From the NCBI RefSeq assembly GCF_029837695.1, contig NZ_JAOEEA010000005.1:296577-360576 (forward strand): a DNA stretch of 64,000 nt. The letters are read 5' to 3'. The translations under genes and the position numbers were made by a program. This DNA is from Pseudomonas sp. GD04019. Its GTDB lineage: Bacteria; Pseudomonadota; Gammaproteobacteria; Pseudomonadales; Pseudomonadaceae. Positions 1-8,057 of this stretch are shown one piece after another; the stretch's first letter is position 1, and the number at the start of each line of letters is the position of its first letter. Under the pieces are notes generated by a model that searched no databases, had not been told where the DNA came from, and was given only the letters and a program-made list of their open reading frames with translations.

Positions 1-1
1 T

Positions 2-1384
2 GCCGCTGGCGTTACCTGGGCGTTCAGCCCGGACAGCAAGTCCGCCGGCATGACCTCGGTAACCCGCAACGGCCAGGCCTATGGCTCGCTGCCGGTAGGC
101 TTCAGCCTCGGCGCCGACAAGGGCACGGTGGTGGCAGTCGACCTCGACGTTCGTCCCTACGGCGGCCTGTCGTTCAATAACGCCGGCTGGGGCGTGGCCG
201 GCTACAACATTCCCGGCCCGACCAATGCGGCGGAGATCCAGCACAACAGCCAGGACGGCACCTCGGAACGCCTGACTGTCGGCCTGGGCGGCAAGGCCGA
301 AACTGTGCAGGCCCAGCTCGGCTGGCTGCTCAATGACCAATCCTGGGCGCAGCCCAAGGACGGCAGGAACCCGTCCCACCCGCTGCTGGAGCAGGCGCGG
401 GTGCATTTCCTCGCCACCCAGGCGGCCGGTGCCGACGCCGTGCAATTGAATGCGCAGAAGGCCAAGGTCGATCTGCAGGTGCAGGACGCCAGCCGCGTCT
501 ACGGCGACGCCAACCCGCAGCTGCAGGCGCAGCAGAAGGAGAATGCCGCGGCCAGCCAGGTGCGTGAGATGGACCGCTTCGTCGACCGCCAGCTGGGCCG
601 TGACGGCATCGCCCAGGGCGAACCCGCCACCGATGCCACGGCCCGCTCCAACGTCGGCCAATACGCGATCACCGGCAGCCTGGCGGGCGACGACTTCGCC
701 AACCGGCGCTACGAGATCGGCGTGACCAAGGGCACCCTGACCATCACCCCGGCACCGCTGGATGTCATCGCCCATGACAAGGCGAAAAAGGTCGGCGAGC
801 AGGACCCGGCGCTGACCCATGAAGCCCAGGGCTGGAAGTTCGCCGACGACGAGCGCGACTTCACCCTGGAGCGCGCACCGGGCGAGGCGCCGGGACAGTA
901 CCGCATCTTCGAGAAGGACGGCACCCGCCTGGTCAGCGCCAACTACGAGGTGACCTTCCACGACGGCAAGCTGAGCATCAGCGGCCCGGTCAACCCGGAT
1001 CCGGGGCCCGATCCGAAGCCAGGTCCCGATCCGAAACCGGACCCCGGCCCGCAGCCGACGCCGGCTCCGCAGCCCGGAGCCAATCGGCAGGCCGACTCGG
1101 CCTCCGTGGCCCAAGGTACGAGCAGCGAGCGCTGCACCGCGCTGGAGTCGCCCTCGGCAGTATCGGCCAACTACTCGGTGACCCCCGCGGTGGTGCGCAC
1201 CTACCAGGTGCAGCTGGTGTGCAAGCCGCGCTCCTACGGCTCGCCCGCGGAGCAACTGCCGGACGCCAACGACATTCTTACCTACGCTAATGGCTTGCTG
1301 AAGGATGGGCAGTTCCTGCTTCCGGACTGGAACAGGACCGTCATTCCTCGTGAGCTGCAACTGGACGCGCCGCAAGGCAAGTGA
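2..1384 (+). CDS. Two-partner-secretion exoprotein (TpsA), 3' part only
   Basis: The reading frame is open from the first bases of the window, so the start and the N-terminal secretion domain lie outside it. The visible part has two MBG-type beta-repeat units: one around the motif VYGDANPQL and ending in GTLTITPAPL, the next ending in GKLSIS. A Pro-Asp-Lys-rich linker (about positions 990-1070) follows, then a C-terminal segment with two cysteines. MBG repeats are common in large secreted haemagglutinin-like adhesins. The stop lies 7 nt before a TpsB gene, the usual TpsA-TpsB order, so this is probably the secreted substrate of that transporter. Adhesin function is inferred from family only. 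Confidence 0.75.
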   Translation, partial: AAGVTWAFSPDSKSAGMTSVTRNGQAYGSLPVGFSLGADKGTVVAVDLDVRPYGGLSFNNAGWGVAGYNIPGPTNAAEIQHNSQDGTSERLTVGLGGKAETVQAQLGWLLNDQSWAQPKDGRNPSHPLLEQARVHFLATQAAGADAVQLNAQKAKVDLQVQDASRVYGDANPQLQAQQKENAAASQVREMDRFVDRQLGRDGIAQGEPATDATARSNVGQYAITGSLAGDDFANRRYEIGVTKGTLTITPAPLDVIAHDKAKKVGEQDPALTHEAQGWKFADDERDFTLERAPGEAPGQYRIFEKDGTRLVSANYEVTFHDGKLSISGPVNPDPGPDPKPGPDPKPDPGPQPTPAPQPGANRQADSASVAQGTSSERCTALESPSAVSANYSVTPAVVRTYQVQLVCKPRSYGSPAEQLPDANDILTYANGLLKDGQFLLPDWNRTVIPRELQLDAPQGK

Positions 1385-1391
1385 GGCTGAC

Positions 1392-3152
1392 ATGAACACG
1401 CAAGCAATCGGCCTGCTGAACAAGCTGACCCTCTCCATCGCCTCCCTGTCGCTGGCGCTGGCCGCGACACTGACCGCAGCGGCACCGCTGTCCAGCATCG
1501 ACCCCGGCCGGGTGCGGGTGCCGGACGAGGAGGGCCTGCGCAACGACACCAACCAGATGCCCGGCAGCCTGCAGCTGCCGGCCAGCGAGATAGTGGCGGA
1601 ACCGCCGCCGCTGATCGTCACGCCCAAGGCGCCCAGTCTGCCGGCCAGCGACACGCCCTTCGCCGTGCGCAAGGTGCGCCTGGAAGGGGTGAAGAGCTAT
1701 CCGGAGAACACCTTCACGCCACTGCTGCAGTCCCTCGAAGGGCGCCAGGTCACCCTGGCCGAGGTGCAGGCCGTCACCGAGCGCATCACCCAGCGCTACC
1801 GCCACGACGGCTACCTGCTGGTACGCAGCTATGTGCCGGCCCAGGAGCTGAACGATGGCGAGCTGGTGCTGCGGGTGGTGGAGGGCAAGGTCAACAAGGT
1901 CACGGTCAGCGGCGCCAGCAACAGGACCCTGGAAGGCTACGCCGAGAACATCCGCGAGGAGGCGCCGCTGCGGGGCTCGACCCTGGAGCGCAACCTGCTG
2001 CTGATGAACGACCTGTCCGGCAACGAGACCCGTGGCGTGCTGTCCGCCTCCGAAGGCACCGAGGGCAGCGACCTCAACCTGGAGAACAAGCAGCGGCGCT
2101 GGGAGGGCTTCTTCGGCTTCGACAACCGCGACAGCCGCTACTACGGGCCCTGGCAGGTCTACGGCGGGGTCGGCCTGAACGACCCGTTCGGCATCGGCGA
2201 CCACCTGGCTTTGCGCCTGGGGCGCTCGGTCGAGGGCGACAAGCTGGCCTTCTACGAGGGCCAGTACGAGATGCCGGTCGGCCGCGACGGCACCGTGCTC
2301 AGCCTGCTGGCGCAGCACAATGATGGCAACGCCGATACCCTGGACTTTCTCAACGCCAACAGCAGCGGCGACACCCTGGCCGCGCGCATCACCCACCCGT
2401 GGATTCGGTCGCGCAACGAGACCTTCAAGACGTCGCTGGCCTTCACCTGGTTCAACGGTGAGTCCGAGTACCTGGACGACCCCGACCTGCCGCCGTCCAG
2501 CGAGGACCACATCCGCGCCCTGCGCCTGGGTGCCAGCTGGGACTTCAGCGACAAACACGGTGGGCGCAACCTGCTCAAGGGCGAGCTGAGCCAGGGGCTG
2601 GACGTGCTCGGCGCCAGCTCGGAGAAGCGTCTGAACACCTCGCGCCTGGAAGGGCAGACCGACTTCACCAAGCTGCAGGTGGATGCCCAGCGCATCCAGG
2701 ACCTCGACTGGCTGAGCGAGAACCTCAAGCTGTACCTGGCCGTGACCGGGCAGACTTCGTTCGGCGACCCGCTGCTCTCGCCGGAGCAGTTCGGCGTCGG
2801 TGGCAGCGAGTTCGGCCGTGGCTACGACCCGTCGGAGATCGCCGGCGACTCCGGCCTGGCCGGCAAGGTGGAGCTGCAGTACAACACCGTGCACAGCATC
2901 AAGGACCATGCGGTGCCGACCCAGTACTACGGCTACTGGGACGTGGGCAGGGTATGGAACGAGCAGCCCCGGGCCCTGGCGTCGGAGAGCCTGGCCTCGG
3001 CCGGCTTCGGCGCCCACCTGCAGGTGGCCAAGGACATGTTCGTCTCGCCGGAAGTGGCCTTCCCGCTGACCCGCACCGTGCAGGCCGAGGAGCTGGACGA
3101 CAAGAATGGCAAGGAGCCGCGCTTCTACCTCAACTTCCTCAAGCTGTTCTGA
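1392..3152 (+). CDS. TpsB outer-membrane transporter (ShlB/FhaC/HecB family)
   Basis: A 586-residue protein. The ATG at 1392 was chosen because it gives a signal peptide (hydrophobic stretch ending TAAAPLSS) and follows the exoprotein stop by 7 nt. After a Pro-rich linker comes a POTRA domain (about residues 80-175, beginning FAVRKVRLEGV). The long C-terminal half is the 16-strand barrel; it carries the FGRGY sequence matching the VRGY-type motif of the family and ends in the aromatic KLF typical of barrel proteins. Role: exports the TpsA protein encoded just upstream across the outer membrane. Length matches the family. Confidence 0.9.
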   Translation: MNTQAIGLLNKLTLSIASLSLALAATLTAAAPLSSIDPGRVRVPDEEGLRNDTNQMPGSLQLPASEIVAEPPPLIVTPKAPSLPASDTPFAVRKVRLEGVKSYPENTFTPLLQSLEGRQVTLAEVQAVTERITQRYRHDGYLLVRSYVPAQELNDGELVLRVVEGKVNKVTVSGASNRTLEGYAENIREEAPLRGSTLERNLLLMNDLSGNETRGVLSASEGTEGSDLNLENKQRRWEGFFGFDNRDSRYYGPWQVYGGVGLNDPFGIGDHLALRLGRSVEGDKLAFYEGQYEMPVGRDGTVLSLLAQHNDGNADTLDFLNANSSGDTLAARITHPWIRSRNETFKTSLAFTWFNGESEYLDDPDLPPSSEDHIRALRLGASWDFSDKHGGRNLLKGELSQGLDVLGASSEKRLNTSRLEGQTDFTKLQVDAQRIQDLDWLSENLKLYLAVTGQTSFGDPLLSPEQFGVGGSEFGRGYDPSEIAGDSGLAGKVELQYNTVHSIKDHAVPTQYYGYWDVGRVWNEQPRALASESLASAGFGAHLQVAKDMFVSPEVAFPLTRTVQAEELDDKNGKEPRFYLNFLKLF

Positions 3153-3158
3153 CGCGAT

Positions 3159-3183
3159 GGCGCCGCCTGCGGAAGGCGGCGCC
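3159..3183 (+). terminator. GC-rich stem-loop after tpsB
   Basis: A perfect 10-bp stem (3159-3168 with 3174-3183) with a 5-nt loop begins 7 nt after the tpsB stop. No T-run follows, so it may be a weak or Rho-assisted terminator, or an mRNA end-protecting hairpin. Confidence 0.45.
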
Positions 3184-3220
3184 GACGAGCCTCCAGCAGC
3201 CAGCTGAATCACTCCGATCG

Positions 3221-3250
3221 CCCATACCACCCGACACGGGGGGTATGGGG
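3221..3250 (+). promoter_or_regulatory. Candidate operator 1 of the AlkS/MalT-like regulator
   Basis: An inverted repeat CCCATACC / GGTATGGG (3221-3228 and 3242-3249) encloses a C-run then a G-run. It lies about 96 bp before the start of the FadL-like gene, with a possible -10 TAGGAT at 3266-3271. Related C-run/G-run dyads occur before three other transcription units of the locus. Assignment to the regulator at 8058-10718 is inference. Confidence 0.45.
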
Positions 3251-3345
3251 TTCGCTGGGCAATCGTAGGATGCGGCTCGGCCAGCTGCGGATGAACGCGG
3301 TTGGCATCTTGCGACTTGGGATATCTCCCTGTCAGGGATAGCGTC

Positions 3346-4632
3346 ATGAGCCAACCTCTTCTCGCTGCAGCTGCAGCCATTCTCCTGCTGGTGCCAGGTC
3401 ATCTGCTGGCCGGCGGCCTGATGCTCTATGAGGTCGGCACGGACAACGTCGGCCTGGCCAATGCGGGCGCCGCCGCGCGGGCCCAGGGGCCTTCGACTCT
3501 GGCCAGCAACGTGGCCGGTATCGCCTGGTTGCCTGGCACCCAGGTCAGCGTCGGCGCCCAGGTTCTGCATGGTCATCTCGAATTCGAAACCGATGGCGCC
3601 AGCAACGTCGCCGGTGCCGATGGCGGCAACGCGATGGAGTGGGCGCCGGGGGGCAGCCTCTTCATTTCCCGGGAGCTGGGCGAGGGCTGGTCGGTCGGCT
3701 TTGCCAGCTACGGTGATTTCGGGCTCAGCCTGAACTACGAGAACGACTGGAGCGGCCGGTACTTCCTGCAGAACGGCGAAATACTCGGCATGTCGCTGAT
3801 GCCGGCGCTGGCCTATCGCGCGAACGAGCAGTGGGCTTTCGGCCTGGGCGTGCGGGCCTTCTATGCCGCGCTGGATAGTCAGCTGGCCATCGACAACGAT
3901 CCCTTCGGCCTGCTCGAGCGGCCGGATGGGCAACTGCGCTACAGCGACCACGACTGGGGCTACGGCGCCAACCTGGGCGTGATCCATGAGCCACGCCCGG
4001 GTACCCGCCTGGGGTTGAGCTACACCAGCGCGATCGATATCGAACTGGAGGATGGCCTGGACCTCCAGGGCGTCGGTCCGGTCGTGAGCGCATTGCTGAC
4101 TGAGCGTGGGCTGCTCGGCGCCGATACGCGTCTCGACATGCGGGTGCCGCAGACCCTGACCCTGAGCCTCTATCAGCAGCTCGATCCGCGCTGGGCGCTG
4201 CTGGCCAGCGTCAACTGGCAGGACTGGTCGCGGTTCGGCGAGGTGGGCATCGAGCTGGACAGCAACCGGCCGCGCTCGGCCACGCTGCAGGCCAACTACC
4301 GCGATACCTGGCATCTCTCCCTCGGTAGCCAGTTCCGCTTCGCCCCGCGGTGGCTGTGGAGCGCCGGTGTCGCTTACGACAGCTCGCCGGTGGACGACGA
4401 CGACCGCAGCCTCGCGGTGCCGATGGCGCAGAGCTGGCGTTTCGGCACGGGCCTGACCCATGCGCTGGATGAGCATATCGATCTGAACCTGAGCTACGAG
4501 CTGGTCTGGCTCGGCGACATGCCGGTCCGCCAGCAGAAGCCGCTGCCCGCCGGCGATCCGAAGCGGGTTTCCGGGGAGTTCGAGGATGCCTGGATCCAGG
4601 CCCTCAGCGGCAGCCTGACCTGGCGTTTCTGA
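3346..4632 (+). CDS. OmpP1/FadL/TodX-family outer-membrane transport protein
   Basis: A 428-residue protein. The ATG at 3346 gives a clean signal peptide (hydrophobic core AAAAAILLLVPGHLLA), whereas an in-frame TTG at 3301 would place charged residues before it. The mature N-terminus (GLMLYEVGTDNVGLANAG) is the conserved FadL hatch region, and the protein ends in WRF as barrel proteins do. FadL-type channels pass hydrophobic compounds such as long-chain fatty acids, alkanes and aromatics through the outer membrane. Its place before an AlkK-like ligase and an AlkS-like regulator fits uptake of the pathway substrate. Substrate unknown. Confidence 0.85.
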   Translation: MSQPLLAAAAAILLLVPGHLLAGGLMLYEVGTDNVGLANAGAAARAQGPSTLASNVAGIAWLPGTQVSVGAQVLHGHLEFETDGASNVAGADGGNAMEWAPGGSLFISRELGEGWSVGFASYGDFGLSLNYENDWSGRYFLQNGEILGMSLMPALAYRANEQWAFGLGVRAFYAALDSQLAIDNDPFGLLERPDGQLRYSDHDWGYGANLGVIHEPRPGTRLGLSYTSAIDIELEDGLDLQGVGPVVSALLTERGLLGADTRLDMRVPQTLTLSLYQQLDPRWALLASVNWQDWSRFGEVGIELDSNRPRSATLQANYRDTWHLSLGSQFRFAPRWLWSAGVAYDSSPVDDDDRSLAVPMAQSWRFGTGLTHALDEHIDLNLSYELVWLGDMPVRQQKPLPAGDPKRVSGEFEDAWIQALSGSLTWRF

Positions 4633-4693
4633 AGCCATGACGAGCTCGCCAGGGCGAGCTTTCCTACAGACAAACCCACACTGGAGAACACCT

Positions 4694-6100
4694 ATGAGAG
4701 TCGCGCCAACGGCCTTGCTGGCTGCCATCGGCCTCGGCCTGGCCAACCCCGCTGCGGCTGCCGATACGGATCAGCTGCTGCAGATCGCCAAGGAGGCCTA
4801 TGTCTACGGCTACTCGCTGATCACCACGGAAGTCACCCGCGTGCAGATGACCAACGTGGCCAAGGTGGACAACGAGCATGCGCCCATGGGCCAGTTCATC
4901 AACGTCAAGCGCTATCCGCCGGCCGGGTACCGCGGCGTGTCGGCACCCAATGCCGATACGCTCTACTCGATCGCCTGGGCGGACCTGAGCGAGCCGCAGG
5001 TGTTCAGCCAGCCCGACATGGGCAAGCGCTACTACCTGATGCCGATGTACGACCTGTGGATGACCATCTTCCACTCGCCGGGTGCGCGCACCGCGGGCGG
5101 CTCCGCGGCCAACTACCTGCTCACCGGCCCGGGCTGGCAGGGCGAGGTGCCGGCGGGCATGGTGCAGATCAAGTCCGCCACCCGCAAGATGCTGATTCTG
5201 GGGCGCACCTACGCCGATGGCAGCGACCAGGACTACCAGGCGGTCAACGCCCTGCAGGCGCAGCTCAAGCTCACGCCGCTGTCCGCCTGGGGCAAGCCCT
5301 ATGCGCCCAAGGCCGCGCCGGTGGACCCCGATCCGGGCTTCAGCATGACGGCCAAGCCGCAGGAAGTGATTCTCGGCATGAGCACCGAGAGCTACTTCAA
5401 CAAGCTCGCCACGCTGATGTGCGAGGACGCGCCGCCGGCTGCCGAGGATGGCCCGATCCTGGCGCGCATGGCCAAGCTGGGCATCGAGCCGTGCAAGCCG
5501 TTCGTGCTGAGCAAGCTGGACCCGGCGCTGCAGAGCGTCCTGCAAGACCTGCCCGCCACGGCCCTGAAGGAGATCGGCGCCAGCCAGCCCTCCCTGGGCA
5601 GCAAGGTCAATGGCTGGACCTATACCAAGGGCCTGGGTGTCTACGGCGACAACTACATGAAGCGTGCCGTGGTCGCCGCCTTCGGCTGGCCGGCGAATGT
5701 GCAGCAGGACGCCGTCTACCCTTACGCCACGGTCGACAGCAGCGGGCAGAAGCTCAATGGCGCCCACCGCTATACCCTGACCTTCGCCAAGGGGCAGACG
5801 CCGCCGGTGAATGGCTTCTGGTCCATCACCATGTACCAGATCGACCAGGGCTGGTGGTTCGTGCCCAACCCGCTGAACAAGTTCACCGTCAGCCCGCGCA
5901 ACGACCTGCAGTACAACGCCGATGGCTCGCTGACCCTGTACTTCCAGCATGAGTCGCCCGGCAAGGACAAGGAGGCCAACTGGCTGCCGGCGCCGAAGGG
6001 CGACTTCCTGCCGATGCTGCGCATGTACTGGCCGCAGGATAAGAGCCCGTCGATCCTCGACGGCAGCTGGACGCCGCCCCAGATCATCCGCGCCGAATAG
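4694..6100 (+). CDS. DUF1254/DUF1214 periplasmic protein
   Basis: A 468-residue protein. The ATG at 4694 follows a GGAG Shine-Dalgarno at 4683-4686 and gives a signal peptide ending ANPAAAADT. The N-terminal half contains the DUF1254 pattern (AYVYGYSLI, then NADTLYS); the C-terminal half is DUF1214-like ([10 protein letters not shown]). The family has no firmly established reaction but is common beside genes for hydrophobic-compound breakdown. It lies 61 nt after the FadL-like gene and probably shares its transcript. Periplasmic location is predicted from the signal sequence. Confidence 0.85.
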   Translation: MRVAPTALLAAIGLGLANPAAAADTDQLLQIAKEAYVYGYSLITTEVTRVQMTNVAKVDNEHAPMGQFINVKRYPPAGYRGVSAPNADTLYSIAWADLSEPQVFSQPDMGKRYYLMPMYDLWMTIFHSPGARTAGGSAANYLLTGPGWQGEVPAGMVQIKSATRKMLILGRTYADGSDQDYQAVNALQAQLKLTPLSAWGKPYAPKAAPVDPDPGFSMTAKPQEVILGMSTESYFNKLATLMCEDAPPAAEDGPILARMAKLGIEPCKPFVLSKLDPALQSVLQDLPATALKEIGASQPSLGSKVNGWTYTKGLGVYGDNYMKRAVVAAFGWPANVQQDAVYPYATVDSSGQKLNGAHRYTLTFAKGQTPPVNGFWSITMYQIDQGWWFVPNPLNKFTVSPRNDLQYNADGSLTLYFQHESPGKDKEANWLPAPKGDFLPMLRMYWPQDKSPSILDGSWTPPQIIRAE

Positions 6101-6206
6101 CCTCCGCAACATGGGCCCCGACGCGTCTGCGCCGGGGCCTGCCGCTCTCTCCAGCCTGGCGATTTCGGCCAGGGCTGCTCGCTCGTTTCCCTGCGATTCG
6201 CCGCCG

Positions 6207-6227
6207 CCCCCCGTCACTGGGGGGGAA
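6207..6227 (+). promoter_or_regulatory. Candidate operator 2 of the AlkS/MalT-like regulator
   Basis: Six C (6207-6212), a 6-nt centre GTCACT, then seven G (6219-6225) and AA form a dyad about 106 bp before the acyl-CoA ligase start. A possible -10 TATGTT lies at 6246-6251. It resembles the site at 10781-10803 (CTGGGGGGG then AA). Function is inferred from recurrence. Confidence 0.5.
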
Positions 6228-6332
6228 GCGCGGGCCGCGACTGCCTATGTTGTGCCCCATGCTGTCGCGGCGTGGCCAAGGCCTGCGCGTGCCGGGAGCG
6301 ACCATCCGAACAAGAACAACTGGAGCGATGCC

Positions 6333-7967
6333 GTGCTGGGTTTGATGCAGGACCACCCCCTACTTATTTCCTCGGTGCTCGAACATGCACTGCGTTCCCA
6401 TCCAACGGCGCAGATCGCCTCGCGCACCGTGGAAGGGCCCATGCACCACTGCACCTACGCCGATGTGGGGCGCCGTGCCAAACAGATGGCCAATGCCCTG
6501 ACCAGGCTCGGCATCGAACCCGGCGAGCGCATCGGCACCCTGGCGTGGAACGGCTATCGGCACATGGAGCTGTACTTCGCGGTGTCCGGCATGGGCGCCG
6601 TGCTGCACACCATCAACCCGCGCCTGTTCCCCGAGCAGATCGAGTTCATCGTCAGGCATGCCGAAGACCGCGTGCTGTTCTTCGACCTGAGCTTCAGCGC
6701 CCTGGTCGAGCAGCTGGCCCCGCACCTGCCGGAGGTGAAGGCCTTCGTGGCGATGACCGAGCGGCGCCATATGCCGGCCATCCAGGTGCCGCGCCTGCTG
6801 TGCTTCGAGGAGCTGATCGCCGAGGAGAGCACGGAGTTCGCCTGGCCGTCCTTCGACGAACGCCAGGCCTCGTCGCTGTGCTACACCTCTGGCACCACCG
6901 GCAATCCCAAGGGCGTGCTGTATTCCCACCGTTCCTCGCTGCTGCATTCGCTGGCGCTGTGCACGTCCGATGGCTTCGGGCTTTCCTCGGCGGACTCGGC
7001 GCTGCTGGTGGTGCCCATGTTCCACGTCAACGCCTGGGGCATGCCCTATGCCGGCGCCATGAGCGGCGCCAAGCTGGTGTTGCCGGGGCCGGCCCTGGAC
7101 GGGGCGAGCATCTACGAGCTGATGCGCAGCGAGCGGGTGACCCTGGCGCTCGGCGTGCCCACCGTGTGGATGATGCTGCAGCAGCATGTCGAGGCCCAGG
7201 GGCTCGTGCCGGCCGACGAGCTGTGCCTGGGGCGCGTGGTGATCGGCGGGGCGGCGGCGCCGCGCAGCCAGGTCGAGCGTTTCGAGCGTGATTTCGATAC
7301 CCGGGTGATGCATGCCTGGGGCATGACCGAGATGTCGCCGCTGGGCACCGTCTGCAACCCCTTGCCCAAGCATGCCGGCGCCGATCTCGAGGCGCGCCTG
7401 GATCTGCAGGCCAAGCAGGGCCGGGCGCTGTTCGGCGTGACCCTGAAGGTGGTCGACGACGACGGCGTAGAGCTGCCGCGCGACGGCCGCTCGGCCGGTC
7501 ACCTGCTGGTGCAGGGGCCGTGGATCGCCAGCCACTACTACCGCAGCGACGAGCCGATCCTGGACGCCCAGGGCTGGTTCGATACCGGCGACGTGGCCAC
7601 CATCGATGCCGATGGCTACATGCAGATCACCGACCGCGCCAAGGACGTGATCAAGTCCGGTGGCGAGTGGATTTCCTCCATCGACCTGGAGAACGCCGCG
7701 ACCGGGCATCCGGCGGTCGCCGAGGCGGCGGTCATCGGCATTCCCCACGAGAAGTGGCAGGAACGGCCGCTGCTGGTGGTGGTGCTGAAGCCGGGCCGGA
7801 TGGCGAGCAAGGCGGAGCTGCGCGAGTTCCTCGCCGAGCGCGTGGCCAAATGGTGGCTGCCGGACGACGTGGCCTTCGTCGACGAGCTGCCGCACACGGC
7901 GACGGGCAAGCTGCAGAAAATGAAGCTGCGCGAGCAGTTTCGTGGCTATGTCTTGGCGGAGGGCTGA
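6333..7967 (+). CDS. AlkK-like medium/long-chain acyl-CoA synthetase
   Basis: A 544-residue AMP-forming ligase. The GTG at 6333 was chosen: GGAG at 6322-6325 is well spaced, and the length matches AlkK of the alkane pathway (about 546). The adenylation P-loop motif is [11 protein letters not shown]; downstream are WGMTE, DTGD and the C-terminal KSGGEWIS with GK-rich tail [11 protein letters not shown]. The N-terminal part ([17 protein letters not shown]) is typical of the AlkK group. It activates a fatty or aromatic acid to its CoA thioester in the cytoplasm. The gene precedes the AlkS/MalT-like regulator, echoing the alk system. Exact acid unknown. Confidence 0.9.
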   Translation: MLGLMQDHPLLISSVLEHALRSHPTAQIASRTVEGPMHHCTYADVGRRAKQMANALTRLGIEPGERIGTLAWNGYRHMELYFAVSGMGAVLHTINPRLFPEQIEFIVRHAEDRVLFFDLSFSALVEQLAPHLPEVKAFVAMTERRHMPAIQVPRLLCFEELIAEESTEFAWPSFDERQASSLCYTSGTTGNPKGVLYSHRSSLLHSLALCTSDGFGLSSADSALLVVPMFHVNAWGMPYAGAMSGAKLVLPGPALDGASIYELMRSERVTLALGVPTVWMMLQQHVEAQGLVPADELCLGRVVIGGAAAPRSQVERFERDFDTRVMHAWGMTEMSPLGTVCNPLPKHAGADLEARLDLQAKQGRALFGVTLKVVDDDGVELPRDGRSAGHLLVQGPWIASHYYRSDEPILDAQGWFDTGDVATIDADGYMQITDRAKDVIKSGGEWISSIDLENAATGHPAVAEAAVIGIPHEKWQERPLLVVVLKPGRMASKAELREFLAERVAKWWLPDDVAFVDELPHTATGKLQKMKLREQFRGYVLAEG

Positions 7968-8057
7968 CACGAAGAGGTGTTTCCCGACTGGCAAACCGCA
8001 GGCAGATGCAACAATACTGCGCAGCACGAGATTTTTTCCCTGCCAGAGGCGCTGTAA

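Noticed and set aside
1341..3380. Long minus-strand open frame opposite the TpsB gene
   Set aside because: It mirrors a well-identified gene in GC-rich DNA, is low-complexity (Ala, Val, Gln, Leu rich) and has no recognisable motif.
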